This document shows, in pieces, positions 42,449 to 53,378 of a DNA stretch of 64,000 bases; position 1 is the stretch's first letter, and each line of letters starts with the position of its first letter. The notes under the pieces are model-generated. The model ran no database searches. It had not been told where the DNA came from and saw nothing but the letters and a program-made list of their open reading frames with translations. This stretch comes from an uncultured Mailhella sp. (GTDB lineage: Bacteria > Desulfobacterota > Desulfovibrionia > Desulfovibrionales > Desulfovibrionaceae). Location: contig CALUPL010000057.1 of the NCBI GenBank assembly GCA_944322635.1, positions 1 to 64,000 of the forward strand, written 5' to 3'. The translations under genes were made by a program, and so were the position numbers.

Positions 42449-43699
42449 ATGCGTCAGCTATCTTCTCTTTGCACCATTGAACAGGCTGTCGAGGACATCC
42501 GCAACGGCCGGATGATCGTTGTTGTGGACGACGACGACCGCGAATGCAGCGGTCATCTTGTCATGGCCGCCGAAAAGGTGGATGCGGATGCCGTGAATTT
42601 CATGGCCCGTCACGCCTGCGGACTCGTGTGTCTGGCCCTTTCGCCGGACATGGCCGACAAGCTGCACCTTCCGCTCATGGCATCGAGCGGAACGGGGCGT
42701 GAACCGGCGTTCACCGTATCCATCGAGGCCCGCACGGGCGTAACCACCGGCATTTCCGCAGCGGACCGCGCCACCACCATACGCGCCGCCGTGGCCGAAA
42801 ACGCCGGCCCGGACGACATTGTCACGCCCGGTCACATTTTTCCGCTGCGCGCGAGAAAGGGCGGCGTGCTCACCCGCGTGGGCATAGCCGAAGCCGGTAC
42901 CGATCTGGCCGGATTCGCGGGGCTGCGTCCTGCGGCCGTGATCTGCGAAATTCTCAGGGAAGACGGCTCCGTGGCCCGCATGGACGATCTGGAAGCCTTT
43001 GCCGAAACCCACAATCTGCACATTGCGGCCATACGCGACATCATCCGCTATCACATCCGCTACGGCAAGCTGGCCGTGCGACGCGTGGCCGAAGCCAACA
43101 TGCCCACCAAGTACGGCACGTTCCGCATCATCGCCTACGAAAGCGACGCCTCCTCCGACACGCACATAGCTCTCGTGAAGGGCAACGTGGACGAACGCAC
43201 CGATCCCTCGCCGGTGCTGGTGCGCGTGCACAGCGAATGCCTTACCGGCGACGCCTTCGGTTCGCTGCGCTGCGACTGCGGCAATCAGCTTGCCGCCGCG
43301 CTCATGCAGATTGAAAAGGAAGGCCGCGGCGCGCTTTTGTACATGCGTCAGGAAGGCCGCGGCATAGGCCTTGCCAACAAAATCCGCGCCTACGCCCTGC
43401 AGGAGCAGGGGTACGACACGGTGGAAGCCAACATCAAGCTCGGCTTTGCCCCGGATCTGCGCGACTACGGCGCAGGCGCGCAGATTCTGCGCGATCTGGG
43501 CATCAGCCGCCTTCGCCTCATGACCAACAATCCCCGCAAGATCGTGGGTCTGGAAGGCTACGGCATAGAAATTACGGAGCGCGTGCCCCTGGAAATCGGC
43601 CTGTGCGCCATCAACGAACATTACATGCGCACCAAGCAGGAAAAAATGGGACACATTCTCCATTTCGGCAAGAAAAAGCAGGACCCGAACGAAAAATAA
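42449..43699 (+). CDS. ribBA: Bifunctional 3,4-dihydroxy-2-butanone-4-phosphate synthase/GTP cyclohydrolase II
   Basis: This 416-residue riboflavin enzyme has two parts. The N-terminal half (about 1-205) is DHBP synthase, with the acidic metal loop [10 protein letters not shown] near 25-34 and PGHIFPLRA near 126. The C-terminal half (about 207-405) is GTP cyclohydrolase II, with zinc cysteines in [17 protein letters not shown], the catalytic RQEGRGIGL and MTNNPRKI. It supplies both precursors of the riboflavin ring. It is controlled by the FMN riboswitch upstream. No other rib gene is adjacent. Start ATG follows GGGAG. Confidence 0.95.
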   Translation: MRQLSSLCTIEQAVEDIRNGRMIVVVDDDDRECSGHLVMAAEKVDADAVNFMARHACGLVCLALSPDMADKLHLPLMASSGTGREPAFTVSIEARTGVTTGISAADRATTIRAAVAENAGPDDIVTPGHIFPLRARKGGVLTRVGIAEAGTDLAGFAGLRPAAVICEILREDGSVARMDDLEAFAETHNLHIAAIRDIIRYHIRYGKLAVRRVAEANMPTKYGTFRIIAYESDASSDTHIALVKGNVDERTDPSPVLVRVHSECLTGDAFGSLRCDCGNQLAAALMQIEKEGRGALLYMRQEGRGIGLANKIRAYALQEQGYDTVEANIKLGFAPDLRDYGAGAQILRDLGISRLRLMTNNPRKIVGLEGYGIEITERVPLEIGLCAINEHYMRTKQEKMGHILHFGKKKQDPNEK

Positions 43700-43882
43700 C
43701 GCGTTCGCGTCCCCGAACGTCCGTTCCGCGCCGCGCGGACGGACAGAAAAAACCTCTTTCTAGGGTTCCCGGCCGCTTCACGGCAAACACGCGCATGCAG
43801 AATTCTCCTGCGCGCCGTTGCCGCGTGCGTCTCATCGGCACGCCTGCGACCGGCACGGGCATCCTTAAAGGAGTCGCAGAGA

Positions 43883-44644
43883 ATGGACATCATCGCCCTG
43901 AACAACAAAAACTGGGAAGAAAAGGTCCGCCAGAAGAATCCGTGGACCGTTCCCGTGGATGACGAGGTCATTCACAACGCGCGCCTCGGCAACTGGTGCA
44001 TCGTGCTCACCGCGCAGAAGCCCGTTCCCGCCGCATGGTTTCCGCCCGTAAAGGGCAAACGCATTCTGTGCCTGGCTGCGGGCGGCGGTCAGCAGGGACC
44101 GGTTCTCGCGGCCGCAGGCGCCGACGTGACCGTGCTGGATCTTTCCGAAGCCCAGCTCGAACAGGACCGCACCGTGGCGCGACGCGAAAATCTGGACCTC
44201 AAAACCGTGCGTTCCAGCATGACCGATCTTTCCATGTTCGAAAACGAGAGTTTCGACATCATCGTGCATCCGGTGTCGAACGTGTTCATTCCGCACATTC
44301 AGCCGGTGTGGAACGAGGCGTTCCGCGTGCTGAAAAAGGGCGGCGTGCTCATGAGCGGCTTCATGAATCCGGTGTTCTATCTGTTCGACGAGAATCTGGA
44401 GGCCGAAGGCGTGCTTCAGGTGAAATACCCCCTGCCCTACTCCGACCTGGATCATCTCTCCAAGGAAGAACTGGAACGCAAGGGCGACGCCGTGGAATTC
44501 GGCCACTCCCTCACGGATCAGATTCAGGGCCAGATTGCGGCCGGATTCGTCATCACCGGCTTTTATGAGGACACTTTCGGCGGGGAACGCCTGCTCGACA
44601 GGTTCTGTCCCTCGTTTGCGGCCACAAGGGCCGTCAAGCCGTAA
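43883..44644 (+). CDS. Class I SAM-dependent methyltransferase
   Basis: This 253-residue protein has motif I LCLAAGGGQQG near 63-73, an unusual AAGGG form of the nucleotide-binding loop. Motif II is VTVLDLS with Asp, and a motif IV region is FDIIVHPVSN. The C-terminal half has a long YPLPYSDLDHL insertion as in small-molecule methyltransferases of the UbiE/YafS-like type. The substrate is unknown. AAAGGAG stands nine bases before the ATG. It is single-gene, followed by a terminator (44667-44703). Confidence 0.83.
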   Translation: MDIIALNNKNWEEKVRQKNPWTVPVDDEVIHNARLGNWCIVLTAQKPVPAAWFPPVKGKRILCLAAGGGQQGPVLAAAGADVTVLDLSEAQLEQDRTVARRENLDLKTVRSSMTDLSMFENESFDIIVHPVSNVFIPHIQPVWNEAFRVLKKGGVLMSGFMNPVFYLFDENLEAEGVLQVKYPLPYSDLDHLSKEELERKGDAVEFGHSLTDQIQGQIAAGFVITGFYEDTFGGERLLDRFCPSFAATRAVKP

Positions 44645-44666
44645 TCATTCCACGGCAAACCTGCGG

Positions 44667-44703
44667 GGCCGCTCTCCGCGCGCGTTCGGGGGGCGGCCTT
44701 TTT
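44667..44703 (+). terminator. Terminator of the methyltransferase gene
   Basis: GGCCGC (44667-44672) pairs with GCGGCC (44693-44698), then TTTTT. The rest of the convergent gap (44704-45008) is featureless GC-rich sequence. Confidence 0.65.
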
Positions 44704-45008
44704 CTGCACCTTCCGACAAAACCCGCAACACAAGCCAGAACTCTCCGGAAGCGCACAATGTTCCGTCGGATACGATGCCCTCTCGAAAGAGCCGGAACGG
44801 GAGCGGCCTCAACGGAACAAGCCGGGCCTGCCACAGTTCGGCGGACGACTCGAAAAAGGCCCGGCCGTGCGCCGCAGAACCTTTTTCCCGAACGCTTCAA
44901 CACGCCTTGCCGGGCGGCACGAAAAAACGCGCGACCGGCAAAAGGACGGCCCCGGCAAAACGCCGGGCAAGACAAGGAAAACGCAGGAAAAGGCTGTTCC
45001 CCGCCGCC

Positions 45009-45893
45009 CTATCTTCTTCCCATCTGAGAGAGGAAGAGACCCGCAAGGGTGAGAACGGTGCCGAGAGCGGAGAGCCATGTCAGAGGTTCGTTCAGAACCA
45101 CGACGGAAACGGCCACGGTGATGACGGGCACAAGATAGATGTAGAGGCTGGCGCGCACGGTGCCGAGAGCGCGCACGGCCATGTTCCAGGTGGTGAAGCA
45201 CAGGGCCGAGGCCACCAGACCGAGAAAGAGCATATTGACGAGATTCACGGGGCGCAGGAGCCTTGTCATGTCCCAGCTGAAGCCGAAAAAGGCCAGAAAG
45301 GGAAGCATGAACAGCAGCCCCCAGCCGAACGTGGCGCGGGTAATCTGAAGAGAGGAGACGCCCCACTTGCCCATGATGCTGGTGAGACAGGCGTAGAAGG
45401 CCCACACAAGCCCGGCCGTGACGGCCAGCAGATCGCCCACGGGATTCAACGAAAGACGCACGCCGTTGAAACTTATGAGGCAGATGCCGGTCATGGCGAC
45501 GACAAAGCCCAGATAAAAACTGGCCCCGAACTTTTCACCGCTGCGGAATACGAAGCGAGACACGAGGGCGGTGAAAAGCGGCGTAGCCGTAAGAATGACC
45601 GCCACGTTGGAAGCCATGGTATGGCCGAGCGCAATGTTTTCCAGAAGATAATACAGGCATATGCCGCAAAGCCCCGCGGAGGCCACAACAACGCGCCTGC
45701 GCGCCGTCATGCCGGGAAGTTTTCCGGGGGCGGCGAGATACAGGGCACAGAAGGCCATGGCAAAGCGCAGAAACAGAATTTCCACGGCCTGAAAGTCCCG
45801 AAGCAGAACCTTGGTGCACACGAAGGTGACACCCCAGACGATGATGGTGAAAAGCGCCACGGCATGGCCGACGGCAGAGGCGGAAAGATTCAT
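45009..45893 (-). CDS. EamA/DMT-family transporter
   Basis: This 294-residue protein has ten hydrophobic segments arranged as two EamA repeats (about 8-140 and 150-285), the drug/metabolite transporter layout. It shows WGVTFVCTKVLLRDFQAVEILFLRF-like N-terminal helices and LNEPLTWLSALGTVLTLAGL at the end of repeat two. Members export amino acids or other metabolites; the substrate is open. The start at 45893 (MNLSAS) gives the normal length. The ORF extends to 45965, but the extra residues break the topology. The ribosome site is weak. Confidence 0.85.
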   Translation of the reverse strand: MNLSASAVGHAVALFTIIVWGVTFVCTKVLLRDFQAVEILFLRFAMAFCALYLAAPGKLPGMTARRRVVVASAGLCGICLYYLLENIALGHTMASNVAVILTATPLFTALVSRFVFRSGEKFGASFYLGFVVAMTGICLISFNGVRLSLNPVGDLLAVTAGLVWAFYACLTSIMGKWGVSSLQITRATFGWGLLFMLPFLAFFGFSWDMTRLLRPVNLVNMLFLGLVASALCFTTWNMAVRALGTVRASLYIYLVPVITVAVSVVVLNEPLTWLSALGTVLTLAGLFLSQMGRR

Positions 45894-46569
45894 GAACAGG
45901 CTCACTGAAGGCAGACGAAAACATCCGAACCCGAAAAGCGGGCAACCTGCGACAAGGTAACACAACGGTTCGTTTGCGCAAGACAGCCCGTTCTGCCCGC
46001 CGTTCCCCCACTGCCCGCACTTCGAACGACGCCCGCGGAACGCAGCCGTCTCCCACTTTCCGCAGAGTCAACGCCTCACGCGGTCCCCCTCGTTCCCCGA
46101 CGCCCGAACATTCCGCGGAAACAGGCGACAGCGCACGCCCCCCCCCAAAAAAACGTCCCCCTCTCCGGCTCCTCTTCCGCCAACACGGAGGGCGTACTCC
46201 GACCGCCCCCTCCGGTTCTTCGTCTCTTCCGCCAACACCGCTGTTTTGCTTTGCAAAACAGCGGTCGGCCACGGCGGCCGGGTGCGACAGCACACGGCCG
46301 CACTGAGAAGGCAGAACAAAGGACGTCGGCCCATGGACGAATTCGAGGAAGGCTTCCGCCGTCAAGGACGCAATGACGCTCCTGCAGGAACGAATTCCGA
46401 CGAAAAGGAGTTCGAAGCTCCGCTGTCATGCCCGGAAGGCCTTTGCCCGCAGACGCAGACGAGGGGGTTCGGGGGGAATCATTCCCCCCGGCGGGGTTCA
46501 GGGGCAGCGCCCCTGTGCCTTTTCTGCCTTTCCTGCCTTTTCTGCCTTTTCCGGGGCGCAGACGACAAA
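45894..46569. repeat. Intergenic region with partial module A and a C module
   Basis: No gene is present. From about 46220 a partial A module (GCGGTCGGCCACGGCGGCCGGGTGCG-like, in variant form) is followed by unique sequence and a C module at about 46455-46556: a GGGGGGAATCATTCCCCC-type hairpin and AAAGGCAGG repeats on the minus strand. It faces the stop of the flavodoxin-family gene at 46622, with a hairpin between. The first 300 bp are unremarkable. Confidence 0.7.
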
Positions 46570-46603
46570 GGGCGGGGTCCTTTGCAGGACTCCGCCCTTT
46601 TTT
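46570..46603 (-). terminator. Strong bidirectional hairpin after the flavodoxin-family gene
   Basis: GGGCGGGGTCC (from 46570) pairs with GGACTCCGCCC (to 46597) around TTTGCA, with six T on the plus side. It is 18 bp from the stop at 46622 and belongs to the 3' arrangement gene-hairpin-module C also seen at 63558. Confidence 0.7.
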
Positions 46604-46621
46604 CCATCGGCCGCGGAAAGA

Positions 46622-47242
46622 TCAGCGGATGAAGTTGGTACGGATGGTGGGTTCCATTTCGGGGAGGGGCACGCCTGCGACGCGGCCGGCCTCGAAGCAG
46701 CGGAGCATCCAGGCCATATTGCGGGCGAGGTGGCGCATGGTCTGGAGGCCTTCGGCGTCCTGGCGGACTTCATCGGGGGTATTGCCGTGCACCTGGTTCC
46801 AGTAGGTGGAAGTGACCACGGGCATATTGTTCATGCCGAAGTACTTGTTGATCTGCTCGAAGGCTGCGGAAGCTCCGCCTCTGCGGCAGCTCACCACGGC
46901 GGCGCCGGGCTTGTTGGCGAAGAGTTTGGAGCCGCAGAAAAAGAGTCTGTCGAGGAAGCTTTCGAGCTGTCCGGAAGCGGAGGCGTAGTACACGGGGGAG
47001 CCGAACACGAACCCGTCGAATTCGGGCACGAGGGCCAGGGCTTCGTTCACCTTATCGTCGCGGAAGCAGCGGCCGGTCTTGCGGCAGGAGCCGCAGCCTA
47101 TGCAACCTGCAATGGGCTGAGTGCCCAGCTGAAAAATCTGCGTACCGATGCCCTGCTTTTCGAGTTCGGAGGCCACTTCGGAAAGGGCCGTCCAGGTGCA
47201 GCCCTTGGCGTGGGGGCTGCCGTTCACAAGAAGAACCTGCAT
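46622..47242 (-). CDS. Flavodoxin-family NADPH:FMN/iron-sulfur flavoprotein-like
   Basis: This 206-residue protein shows the flavodoxin-like FMN loop NGSPHAKGCTWTAL near 7-20, the cysteine group CIGCGSCRKTGRC near 47-59 (iron-sulfur flavoprotein pattern), and FGSPVYYASASGQL near 80-93. It would be an FMN-binding reductase of small quinone- or azo-type substrates or an electron carrier. CAGGAG precedes the ATG at six bases. Terminator and module C lie downstream. Confidence 0.88.
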   Translation of the reverse strand: MQVLLVNGSPHAKGCTWTALSEVASELEKQGIGTQIFQLGTQPIAGCIGCGSCRKTGRCFRDDKVNEALALVPEFDGFVFGSPVYYASASGQLESFLDRLFFCGSKLFANKPGAAVVSCRRGGASAAFEQINKYFGMNNMPVVTSTYWNQVHGNTPDEVRQDAEGLQTMRHLARNMAWMLRCFEAGRVAGVPLPEMEPTIRTNFIR

Positions 47243-47461
47243 AAATCACTCCTGTTTGACATTAACCATGTCTTCTACCGCACACGAGGCGGCGTTGTCC
47301 GTATCCGAAATCACGGAAGCGGCATTTTCGATGCGGGCAGCAAGGGACAACGTCCGTGTTCCGGCGCGTTGCCGGAAACAGAAAGCGCAGGCATTCCGGA
47401 TGCGCCTGCGGGGGCTCACGGCCCGTACTCTCCGTTCCGCCGCCGACGTGCGGATAAACGC

Positions 47462-47496
47462 AAAAACGGAGCCGCCCGAAGGCAGACTCCGTTTTC
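47462..47496 (-). terminator. Terminator of the purA-holB-grpE operon
   Basis: On the minus strand AAACGGAG pairs with CTCCGTTT across an inner GCC-TTCG-GGC stem. TTTTTG follows. It lies 25 bp after the grpE stop at 47520. Confidence 0.75.
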
Positions 47497-47519
47497 CGAC
47501 AAAGGATTGAAAAGGACGC

Positions 47520-48095
47520 CTACCGGGCGACGATGACGCGGGCGGGACGCAGCAGATGGTCGTTGAGTCTGTAGCCCTTCTGCATGACGCGGACGATGCA
47601 TCCGGCCTCGACGCCTTCGGCCTCTTCCTGTCCCACGGCCTCATGGTCGTTGGGATCGAAGACCTGTCCGGGTTCGCCCACGGGCACGAGACCGTGCTTC
47701 TTGAGCGCGTCGAGCAGCATGGTACGGGTCATTTCCACGCCGACCATCATGTTGCGGCTTTCTTCCGACTGTCCGCCGTACTGGAGGGCGAGGTCGAGAT
47801 TGTCCAGCGTGGGAAGAAGATCGGCGAGAACCTTTTCGGCGGCGTAGCGGGCCTGCTCTTCCTTTTCGCGCTGAACGCGCTTTTTGAAGTTGTCCATCTC
47901 GGCCAGCGCACGCAGCTTGACGGCATTGGCCTCGGCGGCCACGTTGCAGGCCGCGCAGAGTCTGGCGCGGCACTCCTCAAGCTGCTCTTCTTCCGTCTTT
48001 TCCTGAACGGGGGCCTGCTCTTCGGCGTTCTGTTCCGGCGCCTGGAGTTCCGGCTCTTCGTTCACGGCATCCTTATTTTCAAATTCCTGACTCAT
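47520..48095 (-). CDS. grpE: Nucleotide exchange factor GrpE
   Basis: This 191-residue co-chaperone releases ADP from DnaK. The N-terminal ~35 residues are acidic and disordered. A long helix follows (about 38-95) with RALAEMDNFKKRVQREKEEQ. The beta-domain at the end has FDPNDHEAVGQEE and VMQKGYRLNDHLLRPARV, the family signature. GGAGG seven bases before the ATG at 48095 decides the start. dnaK, dnaJ and hrcA are not adjacent. Instead the gene closes a purA-holB-grpE run. Confidence 0.95.
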   Translation of the reverse strand: MSQEFENKDAVNEEPELQAPEQNAEEQAPVQEKTEEEQLEECRARLCAACNVAAEANAVKLRALAEMDNFKKRVQREKEEQARYAAEKVLADLLPTLDNLDLALQYGGQSEESRNMMVGVEMTRTMLLDALKKHGLVPVGEPGQVFDPNDHEAVGQEEAEGVEAGCIVRVMQKGYRLNDHLLRPARVIVAR

Positions 48096-48147
48096 GAAAA
48101 GACCTCCAATAGTGGTACCCGAAAGGTAGGAACGAAGAGTCGTTCTG

Positions 48148-49107
48148 TCAAGGAGTTCCGAGGGTTTTGCCCCGTCGTCCCTCGCGAACCGCGCGATAGA
48201 GTCCGGTGGCCATGGCATCGAGGGCGAGAAGCGGATTCACCTGCGCCATGAGCGCGTCCTGACACTCCACGAACAGATCGGCAATTTCCAGCAGCACGGC
48301 CTCGGGCAGAGGTCGAAACACGGCGGCAAGCTCCCCCGAAGTGCGTCCGGCAAGGCAGTCGGCAAGGGCCTTCTGGCCCACGAGAACCACATTCTGCGCG
48401 GAGGCGGCATCGAGTCCGTTCCGAGCCTGCGACAGATCGAACCAGCCTCTGCCTTCGGAAGCGAAGCGCGCAAGCGCCGTTTCCCACGGGGCAAGTTCCG
48501 CAGGAAGCGCGCGGCCGGTTTCGGGCCAGGGAAGCGTGATCACCCATCCGCGGGAAACCAGTGTGGGCAGAAGCCTTTCGCGCTGGGGCGCGGTGAACAC
48601 GAAGCAGGTATCGGGCGAAGGGTCTTCGAGCACCTTGAGCAGGGAATTGGCCGCCTCAATGCCCAGAGACTGCGCTTCGGCCAGCACGATGACGCGGCGA
48701 CGGCCGAAATGCGGCTTTTCGCCCAGCAGCGGCCGCAGGGCGCGCACGTCGTCGATTTTGATGGAAGAGGCGCGGCCGTCGAGCAGAAAGAGGTCGGGGT
48801 GCATGTTCGCCCCGATTCTCAGGCAGGAATGACAGGCCAGACAAGGCTGGTCGCCTTCGCCTTCGCAGTTGAGCAGCGCGGCCCACCACAGGGCCATGGC
48901 CACGCGGGAAGAGACGTCTCCCCCCTCGAGGTGCAGAAGCTGCGGCGGCTCGGCGCGCATGGCACGCAGAAAAGCGCGCGGCCGTTCCAGATCCGGAGCG
49001 AGGGCGCACGAAAACGCGGCCCGCGCCTCATCCACGCCGGGGAGTCTGTCTCCGGGCGAGGATGCGCGCGCGGCCGCACTGCCGCCTTTCTTTCCGGCCG
49101 CAGCCAT
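48148..49107 (-). CDS. holB: DNA polymerase III subunit delta' (HolB-like)
   Basis: This 319-residue clamp-loader subunit has the expected layout. A degenerate nucleotide-binding region (no GKT loop) is followed by the zinc module C81, C89, C92, C95 in PCLACHSC, the helical IDDVRALRPLLGEKPHFGRRR, and EAANSLLKVLEDPSPDTCFVF (sensor region). It joins gamma and delta in loading the sliding clamp. The N-terminus lacks the usual IVGQ-type opening, so divergence is strong. The start is one base after the purA stop codon. Confidence 0.88.
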   Translation of the reverse strand: MAAAGKKGGSAAARASSPGDRLPGVDEARAAFSCALAPDLERPRAFLRAMRAEPPQLLHLEGGDVSSRVAMALWWAALLNCEGEGDQPCLACHSCLRIGANMHPDLFLLDGRASSIKIDDVRALRPLLGEKPHFGRRRVIVLAEAQSLGIEAANSLLKVLEDPSPDTCFVFTAPQRERLLPTLVSRGWVITLPWPETGRALPAELAPWETALARFASEGRGWFDLSQARNGLDAASAQNVVLVGQKALADCLAGRTSGELAAVFRPLPEAVLLEIADLFVECQDALMAQVNPLLALDAMATGLYRAVREGRRGKTLGTP

Positions 49108-49108
49108 G

Positions 49109-50830
<1,722 letters not shown>

Positions 50831-51736
50831 CTAACGGGGAGAGGGATCGGGGAAGCAGTCGGGAAACTCCGCCTTGTCGCGATCAAGTTCGTCCTGCATC
50901 CAGGCAAAGAATGCGCTCACGCGGGGAGAACGCGCGGCATCGGCAAGACAGGCGGCGGTATAGCGACGGCTCACGGCTATGGAGGGAGAACGCAACGAGG
51001 CCAGGCGTCCGGCACGCAGATCCTCCACCACGAGAAGAGAACTCGCCAGAGCCGCTCCCCTGCCCTCGGCCGCGGCGGCAAGGGCCATGTAGGTAAACTG
51101 ATAAATGGGACCGAAACGCAGCGCCGAACGTATTCCGGCGGCCTGAAACCAGGCCGTCCATGTTTCCCTGCGGCTTTGCGGAGAACGCAGAAGCCGGTCG
51201 TTCTGCCAGTTCGAGGCGTGTTCCCGGAGATAGTCGGGGCCGAACACGGGAAAAAGCCGTTCCTCGGGAAGCGGAAGCAGAAAAAGTCCGGGCGAGGGCT
51301 TCATGCCCCTGCGCACGATGATGTCCACGTCCGGCCCGAGCTCGGGAAAGTCGGGATGCGGGGCAATGCGGACATCCATGTCCGGAAAGCGTTCGCAGAA
51401 ACGGCTCACCCTGGGGGCGAGCCAGCGGTTGGCGAAACTGGCCTCCGCCACCACGGAAAGAGGCCCCACCCCGCGCCGAAGCCGCGCGGTTTCCCGACGC
51501 AGGGTTTCCAGCGCGCCGGAAACGGCAAGATAATAGCGTTCTCCGTCCGGCGTGAGACACACGCCCGGAGAACGCCGAATGAAAAGCGGCACGCCGAGAT
51601 AATCCTCAAGGTGCCGGATATGCTGACTTACGGCCGCCTGCGTGACGCACAGCTCCTCCCCTGCCCGGGTAAAGCTGCCGAGTCTCGCCGCCGCCTCAAA
51701 GGCCGCCAGCGCATTAAGCGGTGGATTTTCCGTCAT
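50831..51736 (-). CDS. LysR-family transcriptional regulator, GcvA-like
   Basis: This 301-residue protein has an N-terminal helix-turn-helix at about 5-64 (LNALAAFEAAARLGSFTRAG, CVTQAAVSQHIRHLEDYLG) with the GcvA-like opening PPLNAL. The C-terminal effector domain is a periplasmic-binding-like fold. It is divergent from the AEC carrier gene at 51893 with a 156-bp gap, the usual placing for a regulator of its neighbour. The inducer is unknown. Confidence 0.93.
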   Translation of the reverse strand: MTENPPLNALAAFEAAARLGSFTRAGEELCVTQAAVSQHIRHLEDYLGVPLFIRRSPGVCLTPDGERYYLAVSGALETLRRETARLRRGVGPLSVVAEASFANRWLAPRVSRFCERFPDMDVRIAPHPDFPELGPDVDIIVRRGMKPSPGLFLLPLPEERLFPVFGPDYLREHASNWQNDRLLRSPQSRRETWTAWFQAAGIRSALRFGPIYQFTYMALAAAAEGRGAALASSLLVVEDLRAGRLASLRSPSIAVSRRYTAACLADAARSPRVSAFFAWMQDELDRDKAEFPDCFPDPSPR

Positions 51737-51892
51737 AAGAAAAACTTATCCCGACCCACAGGAAATCTCGTTTGCAGGGAAATGCCGTTTGCTGCATTCT
51801 GCGAACTCACGCCTGCCCGGCCGGAAGGCGAAATACCGAAAAAAAGAATGCAACGGCGTTCGCGCAAGACGCGAAACGCCCGGAGACATACC

Positions 51893-52837
51893 ATGTGGGA
51901 TGTGTTTTTACTGCTGCTTCCCGTGTTCGTGCTGATATTTCTGGGGATGCTTGCCGAGCGGTTTCAGCTCGTGCCCCCCTTCGGCTCGACCACGCTCAAT
52001 CAGTTTCTCGTCAACCTGGGCCTGCCTGCCCTGATATTTCTTTCCATAGCGGAATGCAGGCCCGAAGATCTCGACCACGAAGCCTTTCTCGCCGGTTTTG
52101 CCGTGAGTCTGTTCGTCACGTTCGGGCTGCTCATTCCGACCTTTCATTGCCTGCGGCTCGAAACAGGCTACAAAGAGGAAGTCATGCTGTCAATGCTGGC
52201 CAGCTTTCCCAACGTGGTGCTGGTGGGCCTGCCCGTGCTCATGGCTCTCTACCCCGGCAGCCCGGTGGTGGTTCTGGCAAGCACGCTCACCAACATTCTC
52301 GAAATTCCCATGGTGCTCATCACGCTGTTCATTCTGGTGAACAGCGGCGCCAGGGGCCGGCATCCCATACGCACCATTGCGCTGGCGCTCATCACCAATC
52401 CGGTGGTGCTGGCCACGCTGGGCGGCTCCGCGTTCTACGCCACGGGCACGGCCGTGCCTTCGGTCATCGAATCGCCGTGCCGCGCGCTCGGCAACTCGGT
52501 CATGCCCTGCGCGCTGGTGTCTCTCGGCATAGTCATCAGCGCAAGGCTGCGCAACCATACCGGCAACTCCGCCTTCCATCCGCGCAGGCAGCTGGTCATT
52601 CTCGCGGCCAAGCAGTTCGTGCAGCCCGTCATAGCCTTCGCCGCGCTCACGGCCCTGCACACGGAACCCATGTGGCGTTCCATGGGAACGCTGCTGGCCG
52701 CCATGCCGGTGGGCACGCTGGCCTACGCCATGAGCGATTCCTACAAGGTGGCGGAAGACGACGCATCGGCCGCGGTCATCATAACCACGCTCATCTCGCT
52801 CGTCATCATTCCCATTCTGGCCATATTCCTCAAATAA
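51893..52837 (+). CDS. AEC-family (auxin efflux carrier-like) transporter
   Basis: This 314-residue protein has about ten membrane segments. AEC features are LNQFLVNLGLPALIFLSIA near 36-54, SFPNVVLVGLPVLMALYP near 101-118, and a C-terminal AMPVGTLAYAMSDSYKV near 270. Such carriers move small carboxylates (malate, malonate) or amino acids. The chosen ATG follows GGAG and gives family length; an open frame reaching far upstream is an artefact. Probably controlled by the divergent LysR gene. Confidence 0.88.
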   Translation: MWDVFLLLLPVFVLIFLGMLAERFQLVPPFGSTTLNQFLVNLGLPALIFLSIAECRPEDLDHEAFLAGFAVSLFVTFGLLIPTFHCLRLETGYKEEVMLSMLASFPNVVLVGLPVLMALYPGSPVVVLASTLTNILEIPMVLITLFILVNSGARGRHPIRTIALALITNPVVLATLGGSAFYATGTAVPSVIESPCRALGNSVMPCALVSLGIVISARLRNHTGNSAFHPRRQLVILAAKQFVQPVIAFAALTALHTEPMWRSMGTLLAAMPVGTLAYAMSDSYKVAEDDASAAVIITTLISLVIIPILAIFLK

Positions 52838-53378
52838 ACGTCCGGCCCTCCCCCGCTCCGCCTCCCTGCCTCCGGGGAAGAGCCGACAGAAAAACGTCAC
52901 GTGAAGTCCGCCGGGGACCGCACCCCGCAGCAGACGCCTCCCCCGGCACGAATCGCCGGGGATCACGAGAACAAGCCGCAGAATCTGCCGCCGCACCGCT
53001 GAACCGCACGGCGCCGGACGACCTTCCTGCGGCAGACCGGAACGCGGCCCTGTCGGTCAGACGGGGAATCTCCGACAGAGGCCGCGACCGGTGAACAAAT
53101 TTCCCCCGCCTCGCCCCGCGGAACAAAACCGACGCACGGCAAAAACGCCGCGTTCCGAAACCGGTTTTGTGCGCGAAGGCGTGCGGCGCAAAAAAGCCCG
53201 GACAGACCGGGCACAGAAAACAAGCGGCCGGACAGATCGAATCTGCCCGAAGCTGCATGACATACAGTCCTCCTCAAAACGCAAACGGAAGGCGGAGCGC
53301 ACATTCGAACCGCGTGCGCAGGAAGCTCAGGCAGCCTGAGCTTCCGCCGCCCCGCTGCGCGTTTCTCCAAACGAACCG
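52838..53378. other. Gene-free convergent region with a perfect hairpin
   Basis: This 540-bp gap lies between the convergent carrier and DNA methyltransferase genes. GGAAGCTCAGG (53321-53331) pairs perfectly with CCTGAGCTTCC (53335-53345) across CAG. It lacks a T tail but stands 34 bp after the methyltransferase stop and may end or protect its mRNA. Otherwise nothing is recognised. Confidence 0.55.
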
